Below, piece by piece: positions 43,051-51,533 of a stretch of 64,000 bases of DNA. Source of the DNA: Streptomyces daqingensis (lineage in GTDB: Bacteria > Actinomycetota > Actinomycetes > Streptomycetales > Streptomycetaceae); NCBI RefSeq assembly GCF_014645895.1, contig NZ_BMMP01000003.1, forward strand, positions 103,949 through 167,948, read 5' to 3'. A program made the translations under genes and the position numbers. Position 1 is the stretch's first letter, and each line of letters starts with the position of its first letter. The notes under the pieces are model-generated. The model saw only the letters and a list, made by a program, of their open reading frames with translations, did not search any database and had not been told where the DNA came from.

Positions 43051-44025
43051 TCAGCTGTCGTCGCCCTCGGGCTCTTCGGGGGCCGGTCCGGCCATGCCGC
43101 CGCCCATGCCGGCGTCGGGGGAGTCGGGCTCGGCGTCGCCCATGACGAGGCCCTCGATGGTGTGCTTCTGCGTGATCGGAGTGAGTTCGTCGACGACCGG
43201 GCAGTGCAGGTGCGCCCGCACGCGCTCCGGAAGCGTCCGCCAGTACTCGTGGGTGACGGCCATGTCGTGGTGGCCGTCGTTGCCGGCGCCGGGGGCGTCG
43301 ACGCCGAGCACCAGCACCGGGCGCGAGAGCTGGGAGTGGTTCGCGGTTCCCCGGTGGATGGTCAGTGCCGATCGTACGGAGACGTCACCGCGCTGCGGGA
43401 ACTTCCGCACGCCCAGCTCCCGGTACCGGGGGTAGTCCTCCCGGGGCGGGAACATGGCGTGCTCGAAGCCGTCGTCCAGGTCCCACTGCGTGCCGGGGGC
43501 GATCTCGAAGGGCCCCATGTCCTCCGTGGTGTCGACGCCGGTGAGGTTGAAGGCGAGCGAGTTCAGACGGCGCCGCTCGCGCGTGACGTCCGGCATGGGG
43601 AAGTCGCGGTGCCAGGGCTGGTTGACCGCCCCGGCGAAGGGGATGTCGAAGCCGAGCTCGACGATCGAGTAGTCGCGGCCGAGGACCGCCTCGCACACCG
43701 CCCGCACCCACGGGTGGTCGACGAGGTCGACGAAGTCGCGCAGCTGCTCGGGGTGTATCTCCACGTAGTAGCGGTGCGGGCCACGTCCCACGGCGCCGCC
43801 GGGGCGGTGCCGCGCCTCCTCGAAGGCCTCCTCGATGTCCTCGCGCATGCGGTCCGCCCACTCCGCGGAGAAGGCTCCCTTACGGGCGCTGACGCCGTCG
43901 GTGTAGAGGTCCCGTACGACGTCGCCGACTGTGGCGAAGTCGACGTCCGGGGCGTCGCTCTGCGCGGTCGACGGGGTCTGCGCGGCGCTGGTCCCACCGG
44001 CCGGGCCGGTGCTCACGGTCGTCAT
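43051..44025 (-). CDS. Phytanoyl-CoA dioxygenase-family oxygenase
   Basis: A 324-aa Fe(II)/2-oxoglutarate-dependent oxygenase of the PhyH family. The first His-Asp iron ligands are in NQPWHRDFPMPD and the distal His in LTIHRGTANHS, with the 2-oxoglutarate Arg expected in SRPVLVLGV. The last 40 residues are acidic and Gly/Met-rich. Substrates of bacterial PhyH relatives vary widely (ectoine, phosphonates, amino acids), and the linked sugar porter and LacI regulator suggest a sugar, cyclitol or related polyol derivative. RBS GAGAGGAG precedes the ATG. Confidence 0.85.
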   Translation of the reverse strand: MTTVSTGPAGGTSAAQTPSTAQSDAPDVDFATVGDVVRDLYTDGVSARKGAFSAEWADRMREDIEEAFEEARHRPGGAVGRGPHRYYVEIHPEQLRDFVDLVDHPWVRAVCEAVLGRDYSIVELGFDIPFAGAVNQPWHRDFPMPDVTRERRRLNSLAFNLTGVDTTEDMGPFEIAPGTQWDLDDGFEHAMFPPREDYPRYRELGVRKFPQRGDVSVRSALTIHRGTANHSQLSRPVLVLGVDAPGAGNDGHHDMAVTHEYWRTLPERVRAHLHCPVVDELTPITQKHTIEGLVMGDAEPDSPDAGMGGGMAGPAPEEPEGDDS

Positions 44026-44081
44026 GGCGCTCTCCTCTCTCGGTGCGGCTCTCGGGTGGCCGTCTACGTGACCAGCCACTT

Positions 44082-44093
44082 TGCAACGTTGCA
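44082..44093. promoter_or_regulatory. LacI-type operator TGCAACGTTGCA
   Basis: A perfect 12-bp palindrome with the central CG typical of LacI-family sites lies between the divergent PhyH-type (start 44025) and LacI (start 44209) genes. It is 57 bp upstream of the oxygenase start, where it can repress that promoter. Confidence 0.75.
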
Positions 44094-44208
44094 TGCAGCG
44101 TGGCAATAGGATGGAACAAACTTTCTGCAAGCCGGACGTGCCGTGGGATGATCGGTGCCGCCCCGCGCGGACAACGCGGGACGGGCAGGGCGGAAGGAAA
44201 GGTTCCAG

Positions 44209-45216
44209 GTGGCGGCGAAGCTCAAGGACGTGGCGGCCCGCGCCGGGGTGTCCGTGCGCACCGTCTCCAACGTGGTCAACAACGCGCCGGCTGTGGCGCC
44301 CGCCACACGGGAGCGCGTGCTGCTCGCCATAGAGGAGCTGCAGTACCGCCCCAACCTCGCTGCCCGGAACCTGCGTCAGGGCCGCACGGGCCTGATCGGC
44401 CTCGCCGTCCCCGAGGTCAGCTCCCCCTACTTCGGCGAGATCGCGGAGCTGCTCATCGACGCGGCCCAGCACCGCGGCTGGACGGTGCTCATCGACCGTA
44501 CGGACGGCACGGCCGAGCGCGAACGCCGCCTGCTGGAGGGCTCGGAGCGGCACACGGTGGACGGCATGATCATGAGCCCGTGGTCGCTGACGCCCGAGGA
44601 ACTGGGGCGCCACAGCGCCTCGATGCCCCTGGTCGTCCTCGGCGAGCAGGAGACGGGCGGCACCGCCGACCACGTCGCCATCGACAACGTCGCGGCCGCC
44701 CGCGAGGCGACCGCCCACCTGGCCGGGCTCGGCCGCAGGCGCATCGCGGCGATCGGCCTGCAGCCGCAGCTGACCAACGGCACGGCCGAGCAGCGCGCGC
44801 AGGGTTACCGGGAGGCGCTGGCCGCCGCGGCGCTGCCCGCCGAGCCGTCGCTGGTGAAGACGGTGGCCTCGCTGCACCGCGCGGAGGGCGTCCGCGCGAT
44901 GCGTGAACTGCTGGAGGCCGGGCCCCGCCCCGACGCCGTCTTCTGCTTCAGCGACGAACTCGCGCTCGGCGCCGTGCGCGCCTGCCACGACCACGGTCTG
45001 CGCGTCCCGTCGGACGTCGCGCTGATCGGTTTCGACGACATCGAGGACGGACGGTACTGCGTGCCGTCCCTGGCCACCGTCGCGCCGGACAAGCCGCAGA
45101 TCGCCGAGCGCGCCCTGCAGTGCCTCGCCGACCGCGTCTACGGGCGGCTCGGCAGTCACCCGGCCCGGCAGGTGACCGTCCCGCACCGCCTGGTCGTCCG
45201 CGAGAGCGCCGTCTGA
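44209..45216 (+). CDS. LacI-family transcriptional regulator
   Basis: A 335-aa LacI protein: HTH KLKDVAARAGVSVRTVSNVV, hinge YRPNLAARNLRQGRTGLIGL, then the periplasmic-binding-like sensor domain with SSPYFGEIAELLIDAAQHRG, VVLGEQETGG, and the C-terminal ALIGFDDIEDGRYCVPSLAT. GGAAAGG precedes the GTG at 44209. It is divergent from the oxygenase/transporter pair, and the palindrome at 44082-44093 is the probable operator. Confidence 0.92.
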   Translation: MAAKLKDVAARAGVSVRTVSNVVNNAPAVAPATRERVLLAIEELQYRPNLAARNLRQGRTGLIGLAVPEVSSPYFGEIAELLIDAAQHRGWTVLIDRTDGTAERERRLLEGSERHTVDGMIMSPWSLTPEELGRHSASMPLVVLGEQETGGTADHVAIDNVAAAREATAHLAGLGRRRIAAIGLQPQLTNGTAEQRAQGYREALAAAALPAEPSLVKTVASLHRAEGVRAMRELLEAGPRPDAVFCFSDELALGAVRACHDHGLRVPSDVALIGFDDIEDGRYCVPSLATVAPDKPQIAERALQCLADRVYGRLGSHPARQVTVPHRLVVRESAV

Positions 45217-45485
45217 CCCGAGACCCGTTCCCGCGGGACACCTGTCGCGACGGGTTCCGGAATGCGGGTCGCCCGTCTCCGCGAGCTTCCAACGCGCCTT
45301 TCACCTGCGGGTGTTGAGCCTCCCTGTCCGTCTACGGAAACGAGACGGAACCCGTACGTCGCGATCCGCCGCGAAGCTTTGCGCATAGGTCTGCGCACCC
45401 GGGGCACCCAACCAGACCTCTCGCCTTTCAAGGTGAGATCCGGAACACACGTGTACAACTCGGTCGATCGGAAAGGGGTGAAACC

Positions 45486-45836
45486 ATGGCGACAACTGGT
45501 GAGAAAACCAACGAAGACGGTCGTAATCGTAAGGAAGAGAAGCGGGCCGAGAGCAGCAGCGGTGCGCAGAACGGCCGTGTCCCGATCGCCAAGGCCATGC
45601 GGCTCGCCGCAGGCCAGCTCGCTGAACTCCTTCAGTGTGAACCGGGTTCGGTCTCGTCCGTCAAAGCCACCTCCGAGGGCTGGACGGCCGATGTCGAGGT
45701 GGTCGAGGTCGAGCGGATTCCGGAGACGACCAGCGTCATGGGCTCCTACCGCGTGCAGTTGGACGGCCAGGGCAACCTGCTCGGCTACGAGCGGACCCGC
45801 CGTTACGCACGCGGTCAGATCGATCAGCGGAAATGA
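45486..45836 (+). CDS. gvpO: Gas vesicle protein GvpO
   Basis: A 116-aa protein: a charged, disordered first 30 residues, then the GvpO domain with AKAMRLAAGQLAELL, GWTADVEVVEVERIPETTSV and GSYRVQLDGQGNLLGYERT, ending in RYARGQ. GvpO is a conserved accessory protein required for gas vesicle formation. AAAGGGG lies before the ATG. It is the first gene of the complete Streptomyces-type order O-A-F-G-Y-Z-J-L-S-K. The 269 bp upstream must hold the promoter, but I cannot identify it. Confidence 0.93.
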   Translation: MATTGEKTNEDGRNRKEEKRAESSSGAQNGRVPIAKAMRLAAGQLAELLQCEPGSVSSVKATSEGWTADVEVVEVERIPETTSVMGSYRVQLDGQGNLLGYERTRRYARGQIDQRK

Positions 45837-45915
45837 CTCTCGCCGGTGATCCGGCCACTGTTCCGCGATCACCGGGCGTCTCCGCTGTGCGCACAATCCC
45901 GAAAGGAGAAAGAGC

Positions 45916-46359
45916 GTGACTGTAGTCCCGCAGACGAATTCCCCCCAGTCGACCGGTGGTGCCGGCGGCGGCAACCTGTACGACATTCTCGAACTGATCC
46001 TGGACCGCGGTCTGGTGATCGACGCGTTCGTCCGCGTCTCCCTCGTCGGCATCGAACTTCTCAAGATCGACGTCCGCGTCGTCGTCGCGAGCGTCGACAC
46101 GTACCTGCGCTTCGCCGAGGCGTGCAACCGGCTGGACCTCGAGGCGGGCCGCAAGAAGCCGACGCAGCTCACCGACATCGTCGGCGAGTCGATGGAGAGC
46201 GGTGCCAAAGGAAAGTCGAAAGGCGCACTGACCGGCGCGGTCGAGGCCTTCAGCGAGTCCCTGCAGAAGGGCCGCGACGATGAAGAGGAAGAGCGCGAGC
46301 CGCGCAAGGCCTCCTCCAGCTCGTCCAGCCGCCGTACCGCCCGCCGCAAGGAGGACTGA
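45916..46359 (+). CDS. gvpA: Gas vesicle major structural protein GvpA
   Basis: A 147-aa protein. Residues about 20-75 are the GvpA core: [20 protein letters not shown], then [20 protein letters not shown] and [13 protein letters not shown], which forms the ribbed wall. The C-terminal 70 residues are a Lys/Glu/Ser-rich tail, longer than in cyanobacterial or haloarchaeal GvpA but usual in Streptomyces. The GTG follows GAAAGGAG. The gas vesicle is a hollow protein shell in the cytoplasm. Confidence 0.93.
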   Translation: MTVVPQTNSPQSTGGAGGGNLYDILELILDRGLVIDAFVRVSLVGIELLKIDVRVVVASVDTYLRFAEACNRLDLEAGRKKPTQLTDIVGESMESGAKGKSKGALTGAVEAFSESLQKGRDDEEEEREPRKASSSSSSRRTARRKED

Positions 46360-46361
46360 AC

Positions 46362-47075
46362 GTGGCCACCTACATCTACGCCATCACCGCGGCGGACCAC
46401 CCGCAGAAGCTCGACGGGCTGACCGGAGTGGGCGACCCCGGCGGGGAGCTGCGTTCTGTGAAGACGAAGGCCCTGAGCGCCGTCGTGAGCGACGCGCCCG
46501 AGGACCTGCGCGCCAAGCGCCGTGACCTCGCCGCGCACCAGGCAGTCCTGGAGACGCTGATGGCCGACGGGGCGACCCTGCCGATGCGCTTCGGCCTGGT
46601 CGGACCCGACGACGACTCCGTCGTCTCGGTGCTGGAGGAGAGCCAGAGCGGTTACACCGAGCGGCTGTCGGAGCTCGACGGCTGCCTGGAGTACAACCTC
46701 AAGGCCGCGCGCGAGGAGGAGAGCCTGCTGCGGGAGATCATCGGCCAGTCCGAGGAGATCCGCCGCCTCCGCGAGTTCACCAGGGAGCACCCCGAGGCTC
46801 AGGACGAGAAGATGCGCCTGGGCGAACTGGTCTCCAACGAGGTCCAGGCCCGGAACGAGGCAGAGGGCAAGGAACTGGTGGAGCGGCTGGCCGGCGGCGC
46901 CCAGCAGTACAGCATGGGCGAGCCGACGCAGCAGCACTTCCTGAACGTCTCGTTCCTGGTCCGCCGTGAGAAGGCCGCGGCCTTCTCTCAGGCGGTGGAC
47001 GAGGAGTCGCAGCGGCGCGGCGAGGAGTACAAGCTCACCCTCTACGGTCCGCTCCCCCCGTACAGCTTCGTCTGA
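46362..47075 (+). CDS. gvpF: Gas vesicle protein GvpF
   Basis: A 237-aa protein of the GvpF/GvpL family: YIYAITAADHPQ at the start, AAHQAVLETLMADGATLPMR (the conserved hydrophilic helix), RFGLVGPDDDSV and the C-terminal YKLTLYGPLPPYSFV. GvpF is thought to bind GvpA and help its assembly. GAGGACTGAAC before the GTG overlaps the gvpA stop region (2-bp gap), so the two are coupled. Confidence 0.93.
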   Translation: MATYIYAITAADHPQKLDGLTGVGDPGGELRSVKTKALSAVVSDAPEDLRAKRRDLAAHQAVLETLMADGATLPMRFGLVGPDDDSVVSVLEESQSGYTERLSELDGCLEYNLKAAREEESLLREIIGQSEEIRRLREFTREHPEAQDEKMRLGELVSNEVQARNEAEGKELVERLAGGAQQYSMGEPTQQHFLNVSFLVRREKAAAFSQAVDEESQRRGEEYKLTLYGPLPPYSFV

Positions 47076-47099
47076 GAGATGTGATCGGAGAGCCTGGCA

Positions 47100-47357
47100 A
47101 TGGGCCTCATCACCCAGCTCCTGACCCTGCCGCTCGCCCCTGTGAGGGGAGCGGTCTGGGTCATGGACCAGGTCGTTCTCACTGCCGAGCAGCAGTACTA
47201 CGACCCCGCGCCCGTACGCCGTCAACTCGCCGAGCTGGAACAGGAGTTGCTCGACGGACTGATCACGGAAGAGGAGTTCGACCGGCGCGAGGACGAGTTG
47301 CTGGACGAACTCGAGTGGCGACAGGCGTACCAGCGCCAGATGGGAGTGCGCTCATGA
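47100..47357 (+). CDS. gvpG: Gas vesicle protein GvpG
   Basis: An 85-aa helical protein: LITQLLTLPLAPVRGAVWVM at the N-terminus and EQQYYDPAPVRRQLAELEQE, then LLDGLITEEEFDRREDELLD, which is the diagnostic GvpG motif. It is an accessory protein in gas vesicle assembly. It lies 24 bp after gvpF. Confidence 0.92.
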   Translation: MGLITQLLTLPLAPVRGAVWVMDQVVLTAEQQYYDPAPVRRQLAELEQELLDGLITEEEFDRREDELLDELEWRQAYQRQMGVRS

Positions 47358-47411
47358 GCCGCCGCAGACCGATCCCGTCGACGCGCACGGGGAGACCGAG
47401 GTGACCGCAAG

Positions 47412-48044
47412 ATGAACGACAACGGCAAGATAGGCATGGCCCTGGTGGGCGGATACCTGCTCGGGCGCACGAAGAAGGCCAAACTGGCCATCGGCCTGGG
47501 AATGGTCCTGGCCGGCAAGAAGCTCGACCTCAGCCCGCAGCAGTTGCTGAAGATGGCGGCGAACTCGCCCGTCCTCGGCGGTCTGAGCGACCAGGTCCGC
47601 AAGGACCTGATGGACGGCACGAAGTCCGCGCTGACCTCGGCGGTGACCAAGCGCGCCAACGGACTCGCCGACTCCCTGCACGAGCGCACGCGGGGCCTCA
47701 GCGACCCCGCCGGACGGCGCGGCCGGGACGAGGACGACTTCGACGAGCCCGACGAGGATCTTCCCGAGGACGAGCACGCGGCGGACGCCGAGGACGAGGC
47801 GGACGCCGACGAGCCGGAGGAGCGTCCCCGCCCGCGGCGGAAGGCGCCGGCCGCCGGCCGGAAGCCCGCCGGGACGGCGAAGTCCGCGAAGCCCGCCGCC
47901 AAGTCAGCGGCTACAGGCCGGAGTTCGAAGAGCACGGCGAAGCGGGCCGCGAAGCCGGCAGGCGGCGGCCGCTCGGGCGGGACCGCGCGCAAGGCGGCCT
48001 CGGGAACGCGCAAGGCAGCGGACCGGGGAGGACGCGATGGCTGA
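47412..48044 (+). CDS. gvpY: Gas vesicle cluster protein GvpY
   Basis: A 210-aa protein in the position of gvpY. Residues 1-105 are amphipathic and helical (KIGMALVGGYLLGRTKKAKL); residues about 108-138 are strongly acidic; residues about 140-210 are a Lys/Ala/Pro/Gly tail like histone H1 (KSAKPAAKSAATGRSSKSTA). Automatic annotation sometimes names such proteins after DNA-binding proteins because of this tail. It is specific to actinobacterial gvp clusters; its role is unknown. Its stop overlaps gvpZ by 8 bp. Confidence 0.85.
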   Translation: MNDNGKIGMALVGGYLLGRTKKAKLAIGLGMVLAGKKLDLSPQQLLKMAANSPVLGGLSDQVRKDLMDGTKSALTSAVTKRANGLADSLHERTRGLSDPAGRRGRDEDDFDEPDEDLPEDEHAADAEDEADADEPEERPRPRRKAPAAGRKPAGTAKSAKPAAKSAATGRSSKSTAKRAAKPAGGGRSGGTARKAASGTRKAADRGGRDG

Positions 48045-49251
48045 CTCCACCCTGGACAGACTCAGGGACGAGGTGGCGAGGAACCCCGCGACCGACCGTC
48101 TGAAGGAGGAGCTGCAGGCGTACCTCCAGGCGCGCGCGCACAAGGCTGTCACCGACCTCGGCTCGAAGCTCGGGGAGGGCGTCGGCAAGCTCGCCGACCC
48201 GCGCCAGGGGCTCCCCGGCGCGGGACTCGCGGGGAGCCTGGCGAAGGGCGGCCAGGCCCTCAGCGAGGGGAAGTCCCCCGCACAGGCGGCGATGGCCGTC
48301 GGTTCGTCGCACGTCAAGGACATGCTCAAGAACAAGGTCAAGGGATTGTTCGGCAAGGGACGCAAGAGCGGCGGAGGCAAGTCCAAGAGCGTGACCATCG
48401 TCGAGGACATCGACGTCGGCGTGCCCGTTCGCGAGGCGTACGACCAGTGGACCCAGTTCCAGGAGTTCAGCACCTTCGCCAAGGGCGTCGTCAGCGTCGA
48501 GAAGGCGGACGACGTCAGCAGCAACTGGAAGGTGAAGGTCGCCAAGTCGACGCGGAGCTGGAAGGCCAACGTCACGGAGCAGGTCCCTGACGAGCGCATC
48601 GCCTGGACCACCGAGGGTGCCAAGGGCACCGTCAAGGGCGTCGTGACCTTCCACCGCATCACCGACGACCTCACCCGGGTGCTGCTGGTCCTCGAGTACT
48701 TCCCCAAGGGGTTGTTCGAGAAGACGGGCAACATCTGGCGGGCGCAGGGCCGCCGGGCCCGGCTGGATCTGAAGCTGTACCGCAAGTTCATCATGATGCG
48801 CGGCGAGGCGACGGACGGCTGGCGCGGCGAGATCCGTGACGGCGAGGTCGTCCTCGACCACGACGAGGCCGTCGAGGCGGAAGAGGCCGAGGAAGCCGAA
48901 GGGTCCGGAGAGGCCGCCCTGGAGGAGTCCTCCGAGGAAGACGGCGAGGACGAGGCCGAGGAAGCCACCGGGGACCCGCGGTCCGAGGAGGACGAGGACC
49001 CGGACGAGGCCGACGCCGAGTACGAGGACGGCGACGAGCCCGAGGACCTCGAAGGCGACGCCGAGTACGAGGACGGAGCCGACGCCGAGTCCGAGATGGA
49101 GGACGAGGACGCCGAGTACGAGTACGAGGACGACGACGAGGTAGAAGCGGAGGAGGACCCCGAAGCCGGGTACGACGACTTCGAGGCCGATGACGAGGAC
49201 AGCGACATGGACGACAATGAAGAGAGCCGTGCCGCTGCCGCCCGGCGCTGA
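48037..49251 (+). CDS. gvpZ: Gas vesicle cluster protein GvpZ (SRPBCC domain plus acidic tail)
   Basis: A 404-aa protein in three parts. Residues 1-120 are helical and Gly/Lys-containing; residues about 120-260 form an SRPBCC (START-like) domain with VTIVEDIDVGVPVREAYDQW, FQEFSTFAKGVVSVEKADDV and TEQVPDERIAWTTEGAKG; residues about 270-400 are almost all Glu, Asp, Ala and Tyr. The SRPBCC fold binds hydrophobic ligands or helps assembly; the acidic tail is a counterpart to the basic tail of GvpY. Known only from actinobacterial gvp clusters. Confidence 0.87.
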   Translation: MADSTLDRLRDEVARNPATDRLKEELQAYLQARAHKAVTDLGSKLGEGVGKLADPRQGLPGAGLAGSLAKGGQALSEGKSPAQAAMAVGSSHVKDMLKNKVKGLFGKGRKSGGGKSKSVTIVEDIDVGVPVREAYDQWTQFQEFSTFAKGVVSVEKADDVSSNWKVKVAKSTRSWKANVTEQVPDERIAWTTEGAKGTVKGVVTFHRITDDLTRVLLVLEYFPKGLFEKTGNIWRAQGRRARLDLKLYRKFIMMRGEATDGWRGEIRDGEVVLDHDEAVEAEEAEEAEGSGEAALEESSEEDGEDEAEEATGDPRSEEDEDPDEADAEYEDGDEPEDLEGDAEYEDGADAESEMEDEDAEYEYEDDDEVEAEEDPEAGYDDFEADDEDSDMDDNEESRAAAARR

Positions 49252-49321
49252 CCCCCTGAGGGCCTGTCCGGGCGCGGCGGTCCGGAGACCACCGATACCC
49301 AGCAGGCAAGGCTGATACCAC

Positions 49322-49798
49322 GTGTCCGATTCACTGGCCGGCCGTATGGGACCGTCCTCCAGCAGGGCGGTCCCATACGGCCAGCAGCAAGGCACTTCCG
49401 CCAATCTGGCGGACATTCTTGAGCGTGTACTCGACAAGGGTGTCGTCATCGCGGGCGACATCCAGATCAATCTGCTCGACATCGAGTTGCTCACCATCAA
49501 GCTGCGCCTCCTGGTCGTCTCCGTGGACAAGGCGAAGGAGATGGGGATCGACTGGTGGGAGAACGACCCGTCGCTCTCGTCGGGCGCGCGGCAGCCTCGC
49601 CGCGAGGCCCCCACGGCCGTGCAGGCCGAGCCGGACGGGCAGGGCGAGCTGGCGGCGGAGAACGAGCGTCTTCGCAAGGAGATCGAGCGGCTGCGCACGC
49701 AGGCCGAGCTGCCCGCCGCGGACGAGGCGGGCGCGGAGACCGCCGGTGCTGAGACCGCCGGCGCTGAGGACGACGGCAAGCGCGGAGGACGAGCTTGA
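49322..49798 (+). CDS. gvpJ: Gas vesicle structural protein GvpJ (GvpA-like)
   Basis: A 158-aa GvpA-family protein. Residues about 25-75 match the core: NLADILERVLDKGVVIAGDI, then QINLLDIELLTIKLRLLVVS and VDKAKEMGIDWWENDPSL. The rest is an acidic, helical tail with a possible coiled coil (ENERLRKEIERLRTQAEL). The WWENDP ending of the core marks GvpJ rather than GvpA. It is a minor shell protein. The stop overlaps the gvpL start by one base (TGATG). Confidence 0.92.
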   Translation: MSDSLAGRMGPSSSRAVPYGQQQGTSANLADILERVLDKGVVIAGDIQINLLDIELLTIKLRLLVVSVDKAKEMGIDWWENDPSLSSGARQPRREAPTAVQAEPDGQGELAAENERLRKEIERLRTQAELPAADEAGAETAGAETAGAEDDGKRGGRA

Positions 49799-50682
49799 TG
49801 GCGGACCGTGCCCCCGGTGTGGAGGAGCAGGACACCGCGCAGGTCTGTTACGTCTTCGCGGTCGGCCGTGGGGACGCACCGCTCCAGACGGCTGCCGAGG
49901 GCCTGGAAGGGCCCACCGGCGCCGGGGTGCGGGCGGTGTACGCGGCCGGGCTCGGCGCGCTGGTCAGCAGCGTCCCGGCCGGGCTGTACGACGAGGAAGG
50001 GCTCAAGGCCCAACTCGAGGACATGGAGCGGCTAGAGGCCCTCGCCCGCTCCCACCACGCGGTGGTCGCGTCCGCGTACGAGCACACGACGGTGCTGCCG
50101 ATGCGGCTGGCGACCGTCTACCTCGACGACGGCCGCGTCGAGGCGATGCTCACCGAGCGCAAGGACGAGTTCGCCGCCCTGCTGAGCCGCCTGGAGGGCC
50201 AGGTCGAGTGGGGCGTGAAGGTGTACGCCGACCCCCGGGGCGCCTCGGCGGCGAACCTCTCGGAGGCGCCCGCCGCCCCCGGCGGCTCCGGCACGTCCGG
50301 CGGCGGGAGCAGCCCCGGGCGGGCCTACCTGCAGCAGCGCAGGAAGCAGCGGAACACCCACCGTGACACCTACCGCACCGCAGGAGCGGTCGCCGAACGG
50401 GCCGCCGCACTCGCGGACGCCATCGCCACCGCGAAGGTCTCCCACCGGCCGCAGCAGGGCGAGCTCGCCTCGGGGCCGGGGGAGAACATCGTCAACGACG
50501 CCTATCTGGTTCCGGCCGCGCGCAGCGACGACTTCCGCGCGGCGGTCGGCGGCCTCGCGGAGGACGTCCCGGGCGTGCGGGTGGAGCTGACGGGCCCGTG
50601 GGCGCCGTACTCCTTCGCCACGCCGCCCTCCACTCCGCGGCAGCCGGGCGGTCCTGGGGAGCCGGACGCCGATGGAGAGTGA
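49798..50682 (+). CDS. gvpL: Gas vesicle protein GvpL
   Basis: A 294-aa GvpF/GvpL-family protein: CYVFAVGRGDAPLQ, then LARSHHAVVASAYEHTTVLP and MRLATVYLDDGRVEAML, GQVEWGVKVYADP, and the C-terminal VELTGPWAPYSFATPP. A Gly/Ser-rich linker interrupts the middle (residues about 150-180). GvpL interacts with other accessory Gvp proteins. I chose the ATG at 49798 over a TTG one codon earlier. It overlaps gvpS by 11 bp. Confidence 0.92.
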   Translation: MADRAPGVEEQDTAQVCYVFAVGRGDAPLQTAAEGLEGPTGAGVRAVYAAGLGALVSSVPAGLYDEEGLKAQLEDMERLEALARSHHAVVASAYEHTTVLPMRLATVYLDDGRVEAMLTERKDEFAALLSRLEGQVEWGVKVYADPRGASAANLSEAPAAPGGSGTSGGGSSPGRAYLQQRRKQRNTHRDTYRTAGAVAERAAALADAIATAKVSHRPQQGELASGPGENIVNDAYLVPAARSDDFRAAVGGLAEDVPGVRVELTGPWAPYSFATPPSTPRQPGGPGEPDADGE

Positions 50683-50929
50683 CCTGACCGGCAGGAGCTT
50701 CGCCGACGCCGTCGAGGAAGGCGCGCGGTCTGCCTCGAACGGCTTCGGCGAGGAGGACTCGCTCGCGGGACGTCAGGTCGCCCTCATCGACCTGCTCGAC
50801 CGGCTGCTGACCGGCGGGGCCGTCCTGACGGGCGACCTCGTGCTGTCGATCGCCGACGTCGACCTCGTACGCGTCAACCTGCGCGCGGTCATCCACTCGG
50901 TCACACCGGACGACCCGGCACCGTGGTGA
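50672..50929 (+). CDS. gvpS: Gas vesicle protein GvpS (GvpA-like)
   Basis: An 85-aa GvpA-family protein with QVALIDLLDRLLTGGAVLTG, then DLVLSIADVDLVRVNLRAVI, the short core without a tail. In Streptomyces clusters this position is gvpS, a minor GvpA-like protein. It starts inside the end of gvpL, which implies coupled translation. Confidence 0.9.
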   Translation: MESDLTGRSFADAVEEGARSASNGFGEEDSLAGRQVALIDLLDRLLTGGAVLTGDLVLSIADVDLVRVNLRAVIHSVTPDDPAPW

Positions 50930-50996
50930 CGTCCGACGCGCCGTCCCCCCGCGCCGGCGGAAGCTCTCCGCGGTGCGGTGGAGAGGAGAAGCAGCC

Positions 50997-51440
50997 ATGA
51001 CCGACGAGCAGCCCGAGGAGGCCTCACGGCCCCCGCAGGAGCTTCCCGAGGCGCTCTCCCCGGGCAGCAGGCTGGACGACGTCGCGCGCTCGGCGGCGCG
51101 CGCGTTCGACCTGCTCCCGGCGGGCCCGGAGGAGGCGGCGGCGCGGGGCGAGGGCAAGCTGGCCCAGCGGCTGAGGACCGACCCCGACACGGTCGAGCGG
51201 GACCTGATGAAGCTCGTCCTGACGATCGTCGAGTTGCTGCGCCAGCTCATGGAACGCACCGCGCTGAACCGTGTGGACCAGGGAGACCTGACCGAGGACC
51301 AGGAGGAACGCATCGGCATGACGCTGATGATCCTCCAGGAGCGCATGACCGAGCTGTGCGAGCGCTACGGCCTGACCATGGCGGACCTCAACCTCGATCT
51401 GGGGCCGCTGGGTTCGCTCCTGCCGCGTGACGAGGGCTGA
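50997..51440 (+). CDS. gvpK: Gas vesicle protein GvpK
   Basis: A 147-aa protein of the GvpK family: QRLRTDPDTVERDLMKLVLT, IVELLRQLMERTALNRVDQG and EEERIGMTLMILQERMTELC-like C-terminal helices (the window reads EERIGMTLMILQERMTELCE), ending DLNLDLGPLGSLL. GvpK is an essential accessory protein. GAGAGGAG precedes the ATG at 50997. It is the last gvp gene of the standard order. Confidence 0.93.
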   Translation: MTDEQPEEASRPPQELPEALSPGSRLDDVARSAARAFDLLPAGPEEAAARGEGKLAQRLRTDPDTVERDLMKLVLTIVELLRQLMERTALNRVDQGDLTEDQEERIGMTLMILQERMTELCERYGLTMADLNLDLGPLGSLLPRDEG

Positions 51441-51533
51441 CGCGCGGCGCTGTCCGCGCTCCTCCGGGGCCGGGCAGCGAGCCGCCGGAGTACGGGACGT
51501 TTCAACGGCGCCACTCTCGGCAACCCGTTGGCC

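Noticed and set aside
45442-45465. ECF-type promoter GGAAC-16-GTC before gvpO
   Set aside because: It would put the transcription start almost at the ribosome site, leaving nearly no leader; match too short to support.
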